Positions 8,796 to 17,892 of a DNA stretch of 50,582 nucleotides are shown here, in pieces (the first letter of the stretch is position 1; every line of letters starts with the position of its first letter). Origin of the DNA: Bacteroidota bacterium (GTDB taxonomy: Bacteria > Bacteroidota > Bacteroidia > Bacteroidales > F082); contig NYYH01000041.1 of assembly GCA_002686705.1 (NCBI GenBank), forward strand, positions 5,693 to 56,274. Reading direction: 5' to 3'. The translations under genes were made by a program, and so were the position numbers. Under the pieces are notes generated by a model, which was not told the DNA's origin, searched no databases, and was given only the letters and a program-made list of their open reading frames with translations.

Positions 8796-10281
8796 TTATT
8801 TCTTTAAGTAGGTTGTTAACTCCAACAAATTCACCACACGTAATTATAGCGCTAAGGCTAACACCCAACATTCCATGCAGGTTTAAATTTTGACCAGTAA
8901 AAAACAAGTTGCTAATTTTGGTTCGTGGCGAAATATAAGAACCTACAGGATTATTGCTATCTCTTAATGTACCGTACATGGAACCCTTTGGTGAGCCAAG
9001 ATAATCATGATAAGTAAGTGGAGTTGATACATCATAATCAATGATGTTGTCTTTTAAATCAGGAAAGTTTTTTGTTGCCAATTTTATAAGTTCTTCTGCT
9101 TTTTTGTTTTTAAAATCAAGATAATCATTACCGCGTTTATTTATTGGAAAATCTTTCCAGCGAGCAACTTCCTCATATTTCATGTGGGTAAGTAATCCCA
9201 GGCAATCGGCATATTCGCTTCCATTTTCAGGAGCTATACAATGCAACAAGTAATGTTCTGGCCACTTATTTTCGTCATAATATGATGCATACCAAACATC
9301 GTTGCGTTTATAGTAGTTGTAATTCGCATTTAGATACTTAAATGAATTTTTCTTAAGGATAATATGAACTGCAAATGCAGACATAGTATTCTCCTTTTTT
9401 TTCAATCTGTTCCGGAACGACTTTTTAATCAATCCTTCACCAATTAAATCCATTGTAGAAGCAGGGTGAATATTGGAGATAAAGTATTTAGCTTCATACT
9501 TGATATTATCGGTGGTTTCAACTGCACTTATTTTACTATTTTCAATTATTAGGCTGCGTACTCCCTTCTTAGTTAAAACGGTACCACCATTTTCATTAAT
9601 TGTGTCTTTTAGTTTTTTTGCTATTAGTCCGGTACTGCTCACAATACGGTATGCACTTGTGATAAAATGATAATTTATTAGTGCATGAATATAAAATGGT
9701 GATTTTTTGTGTACACCTGCATACACGAAATTAAGTGCACAAAGCACCTGTCGTAATTGTGAATTTTTAGTTATTGATTTTACATAGTCCCATGTATTCA
9801 AACTTAAATACTTAGCGACATCGCCAGACGCACTTTCTGTATTTTTTAACAGATAGAGATCCTGAGTGTTGATAGTATTATCAATTTCCTCCAGATAAAT
9901 GTCAATGGCTTCATGTTCATCTGGGAAATATTCATACATCTGTTTTTTATAGTTATCGAAGCCAATGGGAAACCTGTATTCAGTTCCTCCAATATTGAAA
10001 ATGTCGAATCCAGTGGAATCAAGTCTCTTATATTCTATTCCTTCAAAAAGATTAAAATATTTAAATATTTTATTCAACGTCTGACCCTCATCGAGGTTGC
10101 CAATATAATGCATGCCGGTACTGAATGTGCAACCTTTGCGTCTAAATACTTGCAATGAGCCACCAATTTGGTGATTTTTTTCAAGGACTAGCACCTTATA
10201 CCCTTTTTTACTGAGGATAACCCCACTTTGTAAACCACCTAATCCGCTACCGATAATAATTATGTCATATTTTTCTGTCAT
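8782..10281 (-). CDS. CrtI/retinol-saturase-like FAD-dependent oxidoreductase
   Basis: A flavoprotein of the phytoene desaturase/retinol saturase superfamily, about 499 aa. The N-terminal dinucleotide-binding motif is DIIIIGSGLGGLQSG, followed by LVLEKNHQIGGSLQVFRRKG. It carries FSTGMHYIGNLDEGQTL, ISNIHPASTMDLIGEGL and the C-terminal FAD-contacting FFTGQNLNLHGMLGVSLSA, all typical of the family. Members desaturate, saturate or isomerise polyene or isoprenoid chains; the substrate here is unknown. I chose the ATG at 10281 (MTEKYD) because a TATCTTTG promoter box lies at 10307-10314. The ATG at 10299 would add six residues and be almost leaderless. The gene is 62 bp (44 bp from the longer start) downstream of the exporter fusion and overlaps the C45 gene by 14 bp. 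It belongs to the lipid/pigment operon but can be transcribed from its own promoter. Confidence 0.85.
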   Translation of the reverse strand: MTEKYDIIIIGSGLGGLQSGVILSKKGYKVLVLEKNHQIGGSLQVFRRKGCTFSTGMHYIGNLDEGQTLNKIFKYFNLFEGIEYKRLDSTGFDIFNIGGTEYRFPIGFDNYKKQMYEYFPDEHEAIDIYLEEIDNTINTQDLYLLKNTESASGDVAKYLSLNTWDYVKSITKNSQLRQVLCALNFVYAGVHKKSPFYIHALINYHFITSAYRIVSSTGLIAKKLKDTINENGGTVLTKKGVRSLIIENSKISAVETTDNIKYEAKYFISNIHPASTMDLIGEGLIKKSFRNRLKKKENTMSAFAVHIILKKNSFKYLNANYNYYKRNDVWYASYYDENKWPEHYLLHCIAPENGSEYADCLGLLTHMKYEEVARWKDFPINKRGNDYLDFKNKKAEELIKLATKNFPDLKDNIIDYDVSTPLTYHDYLGSPKGSMYGTLRDSNNPVGSYISPRTKISNLFFTGQNLNLHGMLGVSLSAIITCGEFVGVNNLLKEINESE

Positions 10282-10306
10282 AGTAAACTGTGAAATCAAA
10301 GCAAAA

Positions 10307-10314
10307 CAAAGATA
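10307..10314 (-). promoter_or_regulatory. Candidate internal promoter (-7 box) before the FAD oxidoreductase
   Basis: The minus strand reads TATCTTTG, an exact TAnnTTTG match in the short gap between the exporter fusion and the oxidoreductase. It would let the last three genes of the operon be expressed separately, and it favours the ATG at 10281 as the start. Confidence 0.5.
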
Positions 10315-10343
10315 GCATGATATTATAAATCATTTGACATGAC

Positions 10344-13300
10344 TTACTTTCTAAGAATATAAATTAAATTAGATGTACGTTTAGTATTATCTATTATTTC
10401 AATGTTAATATTGTTATTGTCAGCAATAGTTTCAATCATTGATCGTGAAACAAATTCTAATTTGAATTTGGTTTTGTTAAATCCAATATTAGTTGATAGC
10501 AGCTCGGTGATTCTCGTCCCCAAATGTCTTTTTTTCAAATCTTTGTCAGCATCTCGTATTATTATAAGTCCGTTATCAACTAATCTTTCGATGCATGATT
10601 CAACAACTTTAATCTGGAGGTATTCAGGCATGTAATGCAATACATCATTAATGATGAAAACATCTGCTGGCTCAAGTTCAATCTCAGTTATATCAGAAGT
10701 AATAAAATTTACATTATCAGTTTTAATAGCACAATGTGTTGCAACGTTAATTTTGTCTTCATCATAGTCAATTCCAGTTATTCGTCGTTCTTTACTTACA
10801 AGATTTAGCATATATGGAAGGTACCCATAACCACATCCCAAATCGGTAATTACACATTCCTTTGGAATAAGTTCATTAAATAGACGATAGTTGTCTTCCA
10901 TGCTGAGTTTTATTCTTGTATACCATTCAAGAACCGGTCCTTTATAAAGATAGTTTTTTCTGATAAAATCACTGAAATAAGCTGGTGTTTCCAACATACC
11001 AACTACCTTTAGATATTCGGTTTCATAAGACTGTTTTACATTTTTTGCCTGATCCCGAAGAGTGCTTTCATAATTCCCATCGGCAAGTCTGATTCGTGGC
11101 AAAAATTCTGTAATTACTGTTCCTCTTTTTAATAAGAATTCACTTTTCTTTAATAATTCTTTCTGGCCATATGTGATTATTGGCAGTATGTCGAGGTTTA
11201 GTTCATTTGCAAGATAAAAAGCTCCTTTATGAAATCGACTTAATTTTCCTGTATCAGAGCGATGACCTTCAACAAAAACAACCACTGAGTAACCCTGATT
11301 TATTTGTTCTTCTACCTTACCGAGTATCGATTCATAACTACCATCCACTTCAATAAAATCTGCATATTTCAAAGCAAGTCCATATATCGGACTACCGAAA
11401 TTTCGAGGATTTGTTAGTATAACAACTTTGTGATTAAGTAGCATCATTAGCATCAAATCAATATGCGATTGATGGTTTGTAATAATAATGGCTGGTTTGC
11501 TATAGTCTTCATTATCAGGATTTATGATGGTCTTTTTGGAAAGGAAATTCATGTAGATCATAAACCATGTTAAATATCTGAAAAGCTTGTGAATAAATGT
11601 TTTTTTAGAGTGCTTGGGAAGAGGAGTGATTTGTAGCAAAAGCGATAATAATGAAAGAAACAGTGATCCGCTTACAAAAACAAATAGGGCCCATAGCGAA
11701 AAAATGAAATCTAGTAACGTGACAGGTCTGTTTCTTAATCCCTTTTTATAAGCAACAAGCCACTTAAAAATTGCCGGAAGTAACGTGAAGGTTATAAATA
11801 TAACCGACAATATTCCTATTATTGACATGATGGCAATAGATCTTAGAGCAGGGTGTACAGCAAAAATCAATACTCCTATTCCAAGTAATGTGGTTATTCC
11901 GGATAATATTACTGAAACCTTGTATGAACTAATATCATGAATACCATATTTATATTCGATGAGCAGCCCGCGCATGATGAATATGCTATAATCAATACCA
12001 AGTCCGAAAATGAAAGTGAGAATAATTACGTTAAAGATGTTAAACTCAATACCTAACAACCCCATTATTCCAACTGTCCATATCCAGCTGAAGACCATAG
12101 GTATCATCGTGATAATTGTTAACTCGATCCTGCCATAGGCGATGAGAAGAATAACAAAAACAAAGGATATTGAGATAATTATGAGTTTATTGAAATTATC
12201 TTTTAGTATAGTTACAAACTCACTTGTAATTATGCGTTTGTCAATAATCCATGCGCTTTTTTCATTGCTAAAAGTATCATACACTTTGTTTATATCTGCA
12301 TCAGAATTATTTACTTTTATAACATTAATTATAGCAGACATGGTATCTGTTTCTATAATGAAGTTATCTAAAAAAAGTTGATTTATAATTCCGGCACTAT
12401 CATGAGCAATAGTCCTGAAATCATTAACTAACCAGGTATTAAATCGGACGAAGGCATTTTTCCGGAAACCCACCTTTGTTGCTGCTGTACTTACGTCTTC
12501 AATAACCTTATCTCCATGCTTGGCCCAATAACTATTCCACCTCGCAATAGCTTCCTCCTGTTGTGTTTTAGATGGAAAAATATTATTTACAACTACTGCA
12601 TTTTGTATAGTTTGCTCATCTTTAAGTTTGTTTATGAGATTTGCGGCATGAATGTTATTCTCAATTGCTTCATGTAAATCTTTCCCTGGAGAAACTAAAT
12701 AAATAGTTTTTTTACTGACGTTAGTAACTGAGTTTAATCTTTGCTCAACTTGTTTTAGTTTGCTGCTCATATAGTTACTTTTCATCATATCAGCATCAAA
12801 ACTGACATTCTGTGCAGTGATTGCAAATAGTATCGTTGCCAATACGATTCCCGCTTTTAAGTAACTGTTATTCGAAAACCTAAAAGCTGCGAGTTTGTCA
12901 ATCCAACTAGTATAGGCTAGTTTAGAGCTCATTTTATTCTTCCCAAGAAGGTGTGGCAGGACTACTAGTGAAAAGGCTGCTGCACTTAATATGCTAATTG
13001 CAGCAAATAGACCAAGATCGTTTAGAGCTTCTGAATTAATAAAATACAATGATAAAAAGGCAGATGCAGTTGTAAGACTGCTTAATATAATTGGTGTTGA
13101 CAGATTCTTAAAGATCAACTTATGCGATCCGTGTTGCCTAAAATGAGAATATATATGCAATGCATAATCAACAGATATTCCCAATAATACAGAACCAATG
13201 CCTAATGATATTGCCGAGACTTCTTTTTTCAGGATAAACAGTAAGGCCAGTGATACTAAAGCCCCAAGCATAACTGGCATAAATACAATTAAGAAAGTAC

Positions 13301-14180
13301 GTTTTCTTCTGAAGAAAAGGGTTATTACGGTTATCAGGACAATCAATGCCAATGTGACCGTTATTATTATATCCTTTTTTATTTGATTCGCATTTCCAAG
13401 CGCTACTAAGGCATTTCCAAAATATTCTACCCTTATTTCTTTGAATTCATTTTTGGAAATGTTATTAATGATGTCATCAATACCATCGAAAAGTATATTA
13501 TTACTAGATGTATTATTTGTTGATGCCGGTGTTATTAATATTATCAAATTGCGTTTGTCATTTGAAATAAAATACTTGCCGTAAACCTGAAAGTTGTTGT
13601 TAATGTTAAATGAAGTGAATTTTTGTAATGCAATTGGTGTAAGATGAAGAGGATCATTAGCAATCATCTTTTTCATGACCATTGATATTGGCGACATCAG
13701 GGTTGAAATATTAGATGCAATTGTATTGTTAATATTCTCAGTAGCAATAATTGTATCAATGATCTTGTAGTCATCTTCAGATAAAAAAATTGGTAAATTC
13801 TGATAAACCAGTTCATACACTTTGAGCATATCAGATTGATCTGGGGCAAGGTTAATAGATTGAATTAACTCAGGAACAAATCTGGTTGTTAAAGAATCGA
13901 TAAAACTATCTGCAAAATCACTAAGTAATTCCGGGTTATTGATTGATGAGTCTGTTAGACTGATGTTAAAAACAACTTTGTCAAGGAATTTTGAATTTGA
14001 ATAAACAAAATTCATGTTGTTTATCTTTTCAGTATCAGGTAGTATTTTCGTTATGTCCTCCGAAAGTTTAAGCCGACTGGCCATATATGCGCTCCCAGAA
14101 ATGAATAGTACCAGAAGAATCAGAGAAATAATTCTGTGATTTTCAATTCGCTTATATATGGCTAAAAATAATGTGCTCAT
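10344..14180 (-). CDS. Trifunctional fusion: MMPL/RND exporter, PlsC-type acyltransferase, SAM methyltransferase
   Basis: A single open frame of 1278 residues carries three modules. Residues 1-800 are an MMPL/RND-type lipid exporter: a first membrane helix at about 16-34, a periplasmic loop, a helix cluster at about 270-410 with LGISVDYALHIYSHF, a second loop, and a second cluster near 660-790 with FGLGIDYSIFIMRGLL. After two further hydrophobic stretches comes a PlsC-like acyltransferase with NHQSHID (Asn902 to Asp908) and the VEGHRSDTG motif (a variant of FPEGTRS). The last ~200 residues are a class I methyltransferase with DLGCGYGY starting at Asp1113, then GIDYDEDKI and INDVLHYMP. The catalytic motifs of both enzymes are intact. 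The likely role is to acylate and methylate a lipid or polyene and move it to the outer leaflet or outer membrane. Separate exporter, acyltransferase and methyltransferase genes occur in aryl-polyene/flexirubin clusters (family knowledge). The substrate is not known. Confidence 0.9.
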   Translation of the reverse strand: MSTLFLAIYKRIENHRIISLILLVLFISGSAYMASRLKLSEDITKILPDTEKINNMNFVYSNSKFLDKVVFNISLTDSSINNPELLSDFADSFIDSLTTRFVPELIQSINLAPDQSDMLKVYELVYQNLPIFLSEDDYKIIDTIIATENINNTIASNISTLMSPISMVMKKMIANDPLHLTPIALQKFTSFNINNNFQVYGKYFISNDKRNLIILITPASTNNTSSNNILFDGIDDIINNISKNEFKEIRVEYFGNALVALGNANQIKKDIIITVTLALIVLITVITLFFRRKRTFLIVFMPVMLGALVSLALLFILKKEVSAISLGIGSVLLGISVDYALHIYSHFRQHGSHKLIFKNLSTPIILSSLTTASAFLSLYFINSEALNDLGLFAAISILSAAAFSLVVLPHLLGKNKMSSKLAYTSWIDKLAAFRFSNNSYLKAGIVLATILFAITAQNVSFDADMMKSNYMSSKLKQVEQRLNSVTNVSKKTIYLVSPGKDLHEAIENNIHAANLINKLKDEQTIQNAVVVNNIFPSKTQQEEAIARWNSYWAKHGDKVIEDVSTAATKVGFRKNAFVRFNTWLVNDFRTIAHDSAGIINQLFLDNFIIETDTMSAIINVIKVNNSDADINKVYDTFSNEKSAWIIDKRIITSEFVTILKDNFNKLIIISISFVFVILLIAYGRIELTIITMIPMVFSWIWTVGIMGLLGIEFNIFNVIILTFIFGLGIDYSIFIMRGLLIEYKYGIHDISSYKVSVILSGITTLLGIGVLIFAVHPALRSIAIMSIIGILSVIFITFTLLPAIFKWLVAYKKGLRNRPVTLLDFIFSLWALFVFVSGSLFLSLLSLLLQITPLPKHSKKTFIHKLFRYLTWFMIYMNFLSKKTIINPDNEDYSKPAIIITNHQSHIDLMLMMLLNHKVVILTNPRNFGSPIYGLALKYADFIEVDGSYESILGKVEEQINQGYSVVVFVEGHRSDTGKLSRFHKGAFYLANELNLDILPIITYGQKELLKKSEFLLKRGTVITEFLPRIRLADGNYESTLRDQAKNVKQSYETEYLKVVGMLETPAYFSDFIRKNYLYKGPVLEWYTRIKLSMEDNYRLFNELIPKECVITDLGCGYGYLPYMLNLVSKERRITGIDYDEDKINVATHCAIKTDNVNFITSDITEIELEPADVFIINDVLHYMPEYLQIKVVESCIERLVDNGLIIIRDADKDLKKRHLGTRITELLSTNIGFNKTKFKLEFVSRSMIETIADNNNINIEIIDNTKRTSNLIYILRK

Positions 14181-14206
14181 AGTTGGTCACTCATTCATTA
14201 TAGGAC

Positions 14207-15433
14207 TTAAGATTTATTTTGTTTTATCGTTGACAGTTTAATAATTATATATGATATTGCTGCTGCTATGCCGCCAAGCAATAACCCAAACAAGATACTT
14301 CCAATAATATATTGCAATATGCTGTAACCGAATTCATTAAGCGTATTATAGAATTCACCTTGCATGATCTGGTCTTTTAAATAGTACATTGTTTCGGTTG
14401 TAAACTCCATTGGATTATCCATAACTAACCCACCAACGGCATAGCTCAAATAAATAATAAATGGTATTAAGGGAGGTAAACTTATATTAGAAAAAGCAAG
14501 TACAATTATTTTGTTTAGTTTTAGAAAATGCGCCAACGTAACAGCCACGATCATTTGAAATCCCCAGATGGGTGCAATGCCCATAAAAACACCAAAGCCA
14601 ATTCCGGCAGAAATTTTTGCCGGATTTTCGTTGTGCAGCATTATTTGCTCCTTGATAACTCTTGTAAACTTGTTATTAGTTAGATATTTGAAAGCTCTAA
14701 TTGGGATAATATACAAGAAAGTAATTAGTACAAAAACAGTATTTAGTAAGCTAATTCTGCTAAAATCTGGTAATGGTCTGAAATGTGAAACTCGTTCTTC
14801 GGTTGGTGGGTAATAAACCTTTATTGGCATTGGAATTATTTTTATATCACTCCAGGCAGATCTGACAAGAACTTCTATTTCAAACTCATATTTAAGTGTA
14901 TAGAATTTTGTGTTTTTGTATAACTTTATTGGATAAAGTCTAAATCCTGATTGAGTATCGGGTAACTTGATGTTTGTTTCTGCCCAGAACCAAAAATTCG
15001 AAAATTTGTTTGCAAATGTATTTTTTGAAGGCATCCCATCTGCAGTAATATTACGTGATCCAATAATTAAAGATTCTGGATATTTTTCCAAAGCATCAAC
15101 AAAAATAGGGATGTCATCAGGAAAATGCTGACCATCAGAATCTATTGTTATAGCATAATCAAAGCCTAGTGATAGTGCTTTTTCAAATCCCTTTCTTATT
15201 GCCCACCCTTTACCAATATTTTTCTCGTAAGTAATTACATCAATGGTCTTGAACTTCTCTAAAATTGTCAATGTATCGTCTGTTGAACCATCATCTACAA
15301 CTATGATATTATTTGTGTATTTGATAACCCCATTAATAACATCTTCAATAGTTGATGCATTATTATATGTGGGAATAATAACGCAAAGGTCTTGCCCATT
15401 TATAGAAATACTTTCGCGTAGAATTTGACTCAT
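14207..15433 (-). CDS. GT2 glycosyltransferase fused to a DUF2062 membrane domain
   Basis: A 408-residue protein with two modules. Residues 15-240 form a GT-A family 2 glycosyltransferase of the dolichol-phosphate-mannose-synthase type: CVIIPTYNNASTIEDVI, VVDDGSTDD with Asp47/Asp48, the metal site DSDGQH at 98-103, and QSGFRLYP. After a hydrophobic stretch (LLNTVFVLITFLYIIP), residues ~270-405 are a DUF2062 domain with GFGVFMGIAPIWGFQM and a final membrane helix near 375-400. It probably transfers a sugar to a lipid carrier or lipid product at the inner membrane. It is the first gene of the lipid operon, 26 bp upstream of the exporter fusion, with its own TACCTTTG promoter framed by a 10-bp inverted repeat. 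GT2-DUF2062 fusions recur in flexirubin/aryl-polyene-like clusters (recalled, not searched). Confidence 0.85.
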   Translation of the reverse strand: MSQILRESISINGQDLCVIIPTYNNASTIEDVINGVIKYTNNIIVVDDGSTDDTLTILEKFKTIDVITYEKNIGKGWAIRKGFEKALSLGFDYAITIDSDGQHFPDDIPIFVDALEKYPESLIIGSRNITADGMPSKNTFANKFSNFWFWAETNIKLPDTQSGFRLYPIKLYKNTKFYTLKYEFEIEVLVRSAWSDIKIIPMPIKVYYPPTEERVSHFRPLPDFSRISLLNTVFVLITFLYIIPIRAFKYLTNNKFTRVIKEQIMLHNENPAKISAGIGFGVFMGIAPIWGFQMIVAVTLAHFLKLNKIIVLAFSNISLPPLIPFIIYLSYAVGGLVMDNPMEFTTETMYYLKDQIMQGEFYNTLNEFGYSILQYIIGSILFGLLLGGIAAAISYIIIKLSTIKQNKS

Positions 15434-15439
15434 TTAAGA

Positions 15440-15473
15440 GTATTTTACTTAATTGACAAAGGTAGTAAAATAC
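15440..15473. promoter_or_regulatory. 10-bp inverted repeat straddling the lipid-operon promoter (candidate operator)
   Basis: GTATTTTACT (15440-15449) and AGTAAAATAC (15464-15473) are a perfect 10-bp inverted repeat with a 14-bp spacer that contains the -7 box. One arm covers the expected transcription start and the other sits just upstream of the box. It could alternatively be a weak hairpin at the end of the asparaginase transcript, but no T-run follows it. Confidence 0.55.
15457..15464 (-). promoter_or_regulatory. Candidate -7 promoter box of the GT2/exporter lipid operon
   Basis: The minus strand reads TACCTTTG, an exact TAnnTTTG match 23 bp upstream of the ATG at 15433. It separates this operon from the asparaginase gene ending at 15474. 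Confidence 0.55.
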
Positions 15474-16472
15474 CTATTTGAAGTATGAATCACTATCTAT
15501 TAGCTGGTTTTGACCATTCTGGAAAAGGGCATAATTAAATCCGGGTTGTAAGCAATAAGCTCCTGTTTCACCTTGTTTGTTAACCGCAATATACCCAACC
15601 TGATATTTTTTGTGTTCAGGTACCTTTTTCACAATTCGCATTACTGCTTCTTCAACTGCTTGTTGCGGAGTTCTCCCATTTCGCATTAGCTCTACAACTA
15701 AAAATGAACCTAATGTTTTCAAAACAAGTTCGCCCATTCCTGTAGCTGTGGCTGCTCCAATTTCATTGTCAACAAACAGTCCTGCTCCGATAATTGGTGA
15801 ATCACCAACTCTGCCTCGTATTTTAAATCCCAATCCGCTTGTAGTGCATGCACCGGCTATATCGCCTTTGGAATCTATAGCTAGCAAGCCAATCGTATCA
15901 TGAAATTTATTTGGTTCGTTCTCCCAGTTTGGTTGTGGGTTATAACCAGAAGTTACTAGTTTTTTCTTCCAGGCTTTTTCAGCTTCAGGAGTTAGTAAGT
16001 TCTGTTTCTCAAATCCATTCTCAAGTGCAAATTGTAGAGCTCCTTCTCCCGAAAGGATAACATGAGGAGTGCTATCCATTACCAACCTCGCTACTGAAAT
16101 CGGATGCACAATATGTTCTAAAAAACAAACCGAACCGGCATTACCATCTGGACCCATAATTGAAGCATCAAGAGTAACATGGCCTTCTCTATCAGGGAAC
16201 CCACCTAATCCAACACTCCGGTTTTTAGGATCAGCTTCGGGTATCCAAACCCCCTGTTCTACTGCATCTACAACACTGCCATTATTATTGAGGACATTCA
16301 TAGCAGCAGCATTAGCCTCAATACCATGATTCCATGTAGAAATAATTACAGGGAGGCTACTGGTTTCATTACTTGCAAACGTTGATACCTCATGTGATTT
16401 AATAATATTTGGAACTAAACTTAAGGCGCCGGCCGCAGCAACTTTTTCAAGAAATCTTCTTCTATTGATCAT
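15474..16472 (-). CDS. Glycosylasparaginase (N4-(beta-N-acetylglucosaminyl)-L-asparaginase)
   Basis: An Ntn-hydrolase that splits GlcNAc-asparagine, the last step in dismantling N-glycoproteins. It has 332 aa. The N-terminus MINRRRFLEKVAAAGALSL is a twin-arginine-like signal with a hydrophobic h-region, so it is probably exported folded to the periplasm. The alpha chain carries GGFPDREGHVTLDASIMG. The nucleophile Thr193 begins the beta chain in HDTIGLLAID, followed by GRVGDSPIIGAGLFVDNEIG and ATATGMGE, as in Flavobacterium-type glycosylasparaginase. Autocleavage would fall before Thr193. The 5' end overlaps the sugar transporter gene by 11 bp, so the two are co-transcribed. This supports a pathway in which GlcNAc released in the periplasm is imported by the neighbour. 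A plain L-asparaginase is less likely given these motifs. Confidence 0.9.
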   Translation of the reverse strand: MINRRRFLEKVAAAGALSLVPNIIKSHEVSTFASNETSSLPVIISTWNHGIEANAAAMNVLNNNGSVVDAVEQGVWIPEADPKNRSVGLGGFPDREGHVTLDASIMGPDGNAGSVCFLEHIVHPISVARLVMDSTPHVILSGEGALQFALENGFEKQNLLTPEAEKAWKKKLVTSGYNPQPNWENEPNKFHDTIGLLAIDSKGDIAGACTTSGLGFKIRGRVGDSPIIGAGLFVDNEIGAATATGMGELVLKTLGSFLVVELMRNGRTPQQAVEEAVMRIVKKVPEHKKYQVGYIAVNKQGETGAYCLQPGFNYALFQNGQNQLIDSDSYFK

Positions 16473-17838
16473 GTGTTATTGTAGTTTTTGGTTTATAACC
16501 AGAGATACCATAATATGCTAAATAAATATAACTAAAAACAGGGACTATAAACGACATTTGAACACCAAAGCTATCAGCAACCAGTCCCATAAATAATGGT
16601 AGTATGGCACCTCCTAATATCATCATTACAAGTAAGGAAGATCCCTGGCTTGTGTGTTTCCCTAACCCTGAAATTGCCAATGTAAATATATTTGACCACA
16701 TAATGGAATTAAATAATCCTATACCAATTATTGTCCATAATGCTATTTCCCCTGTATTTGTTAAAGCGATGATCAGGAATATGATGTTGACAATTGCAAA
16801 CAGGAATAAGGTTTTATGTGGTAATGATTTGCCAAAATAAAAGGCGATAAGATTTATTATTAAGAAAACCAGATAAATCAGTGCTGATTCAAAGCTTGTA
16901 CTCAGACCAATTATTAAAAATGCTAATGCTGATATAGAAGGCATTACTATTAACTTTACGGATTTCTTTGCTGTACTTAAAGATACTGCTCCAAGAAATC
17001 GTCCGATCATTTGACCTCCCCAATATATTGAAACATAGAGACTTGCATCGGCATCATCAAATCCACCAATTTCAGGAAGGTTTAAATAACTTATTAGCAT
17101 GCTGCCAATACTTACTTCTCCGCCTACGTACATAAAAATTGCTATCATACCAAATACAAGCTGCCTATATTTTAGTGCGCCAAAACCGGGTACAACTTCA
17201 CCCGGATTAGTTAATCTAGGGAGTGGTGTTAATTTAATAGCTATAGCCATCAGTAAGAAAATCAGAGCGAAAACAAGATATGGTATTTTAACAGCATCTG
17301 ATCCTGCTGAATCCTTGAAGAAGGTGAAAATTAAATACCCTCCTAAAACCGGACCAATGGTTGTTCCAAGTGAGTTGAATCCTTGAGCAAGATTTAGTCG
17401 TGATGAAGCTGATTTCTCCGGTCCAAGAATAGCAACATAAGGATTTGCCGCTATTTGTAACAATGTGAATCCCAATCCCAAAACAAACAATGCAGAAAGA
17501 AAGAATCCATACATCTGAAATTGTGCTGCAGGATAAAAAAGGAGTGCTCCAATTCCTGAAATTACTAATCCAATTATTATACCTTTCTTATAACCTATTT
17601 TGCTAATCGGGTCTCCTTTCAAAACAGAAATGGTAAAATAAATAATGGACCCTATAAAATATGACATAAAAAAAGCAAACTGTATAAGCATTGCTTTTGT
17701 GTGATTCAAATCAAAGGCCTGTCTTAGATAGGGTATGAGAATGTCATTAAGTACTGTCATAAAACCCCACATAAAAAAGAGGAAAGTAAGGCTTACGAAA
17801 GCACCTGAATAGTTATTAATACGAGATGGATTGTTCAT
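16462..17838 (-). CDS. FucP/NagP-like MFS sugar:proton symporter
   Basis: A 458-residue major-facilitator transporter with about 12 membrane helices. The N-terminus (FVSLTFLFFMWGFMTVLNDILIP) and the segment LQIAANPYVAILGPEKSASSRLNLAQGFNSLGT are hallmarks of the fucose/glucose/galactose (FucP-GluP) subfamily, in which the Asn and Glu residues of these motifs belong to the sugar and proton site. It shares an operon with the glycosylasparaginase (11-bp overlap), so N-acetylglucosamine or another glycoprotein-derived sugar is the most likely substrate; this is inference. No TAnnTTTG box lies in the 54 bp upstream, which separate it from the yqeY stop, so read-through from the dcw/yqeY transcript is possible. 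Confidence 0.85.
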   Translation of the reverse strand: MNNPSRINNYSGAFVSLTFLFFMWGFMTVLNDILIPYLRQAFDLNHTKAMLIQFAFFMSYFIGSIIYFTISVLKGDPISKIGYKKGIIIGLVISGIGALLFYPAAQFQMYGFFLSALFVLGLGFTLLQIAANPYVAILGPEKSASSRLNLAQGFNSLGTTIGPVLGGYLIFTFFKDSAGSDAVKIPYLVFALIFLLMAIAIKLTPLPRLTNPGEVVPGFGALKYRQLVFGMIAIFMYVGGEVSIGSMLISYLNLPEIGGFDDADASLYVSIYWGGQMIGRFLGAVSLSTAKKSVKLIVMPSISALAFLIIGLSTSFESALIYLVFLIINLIAFYFGKSLPHKTLFLFAIVNIIFLIIALTNTGEIALWTIIGIGLFNSIMWSNIFTLAISGLGKHTSQGSSLLVMMILGGAILPLFMGLVADSFGVQMSFIVPVFSYIYLAYYGISGYKPKTTITHDQ

Positions 17839-17892
17839 AGTTTGGTTTAACTAAATAGTTGGTAATAATAATTAGAATCTGATGTAAAAATG

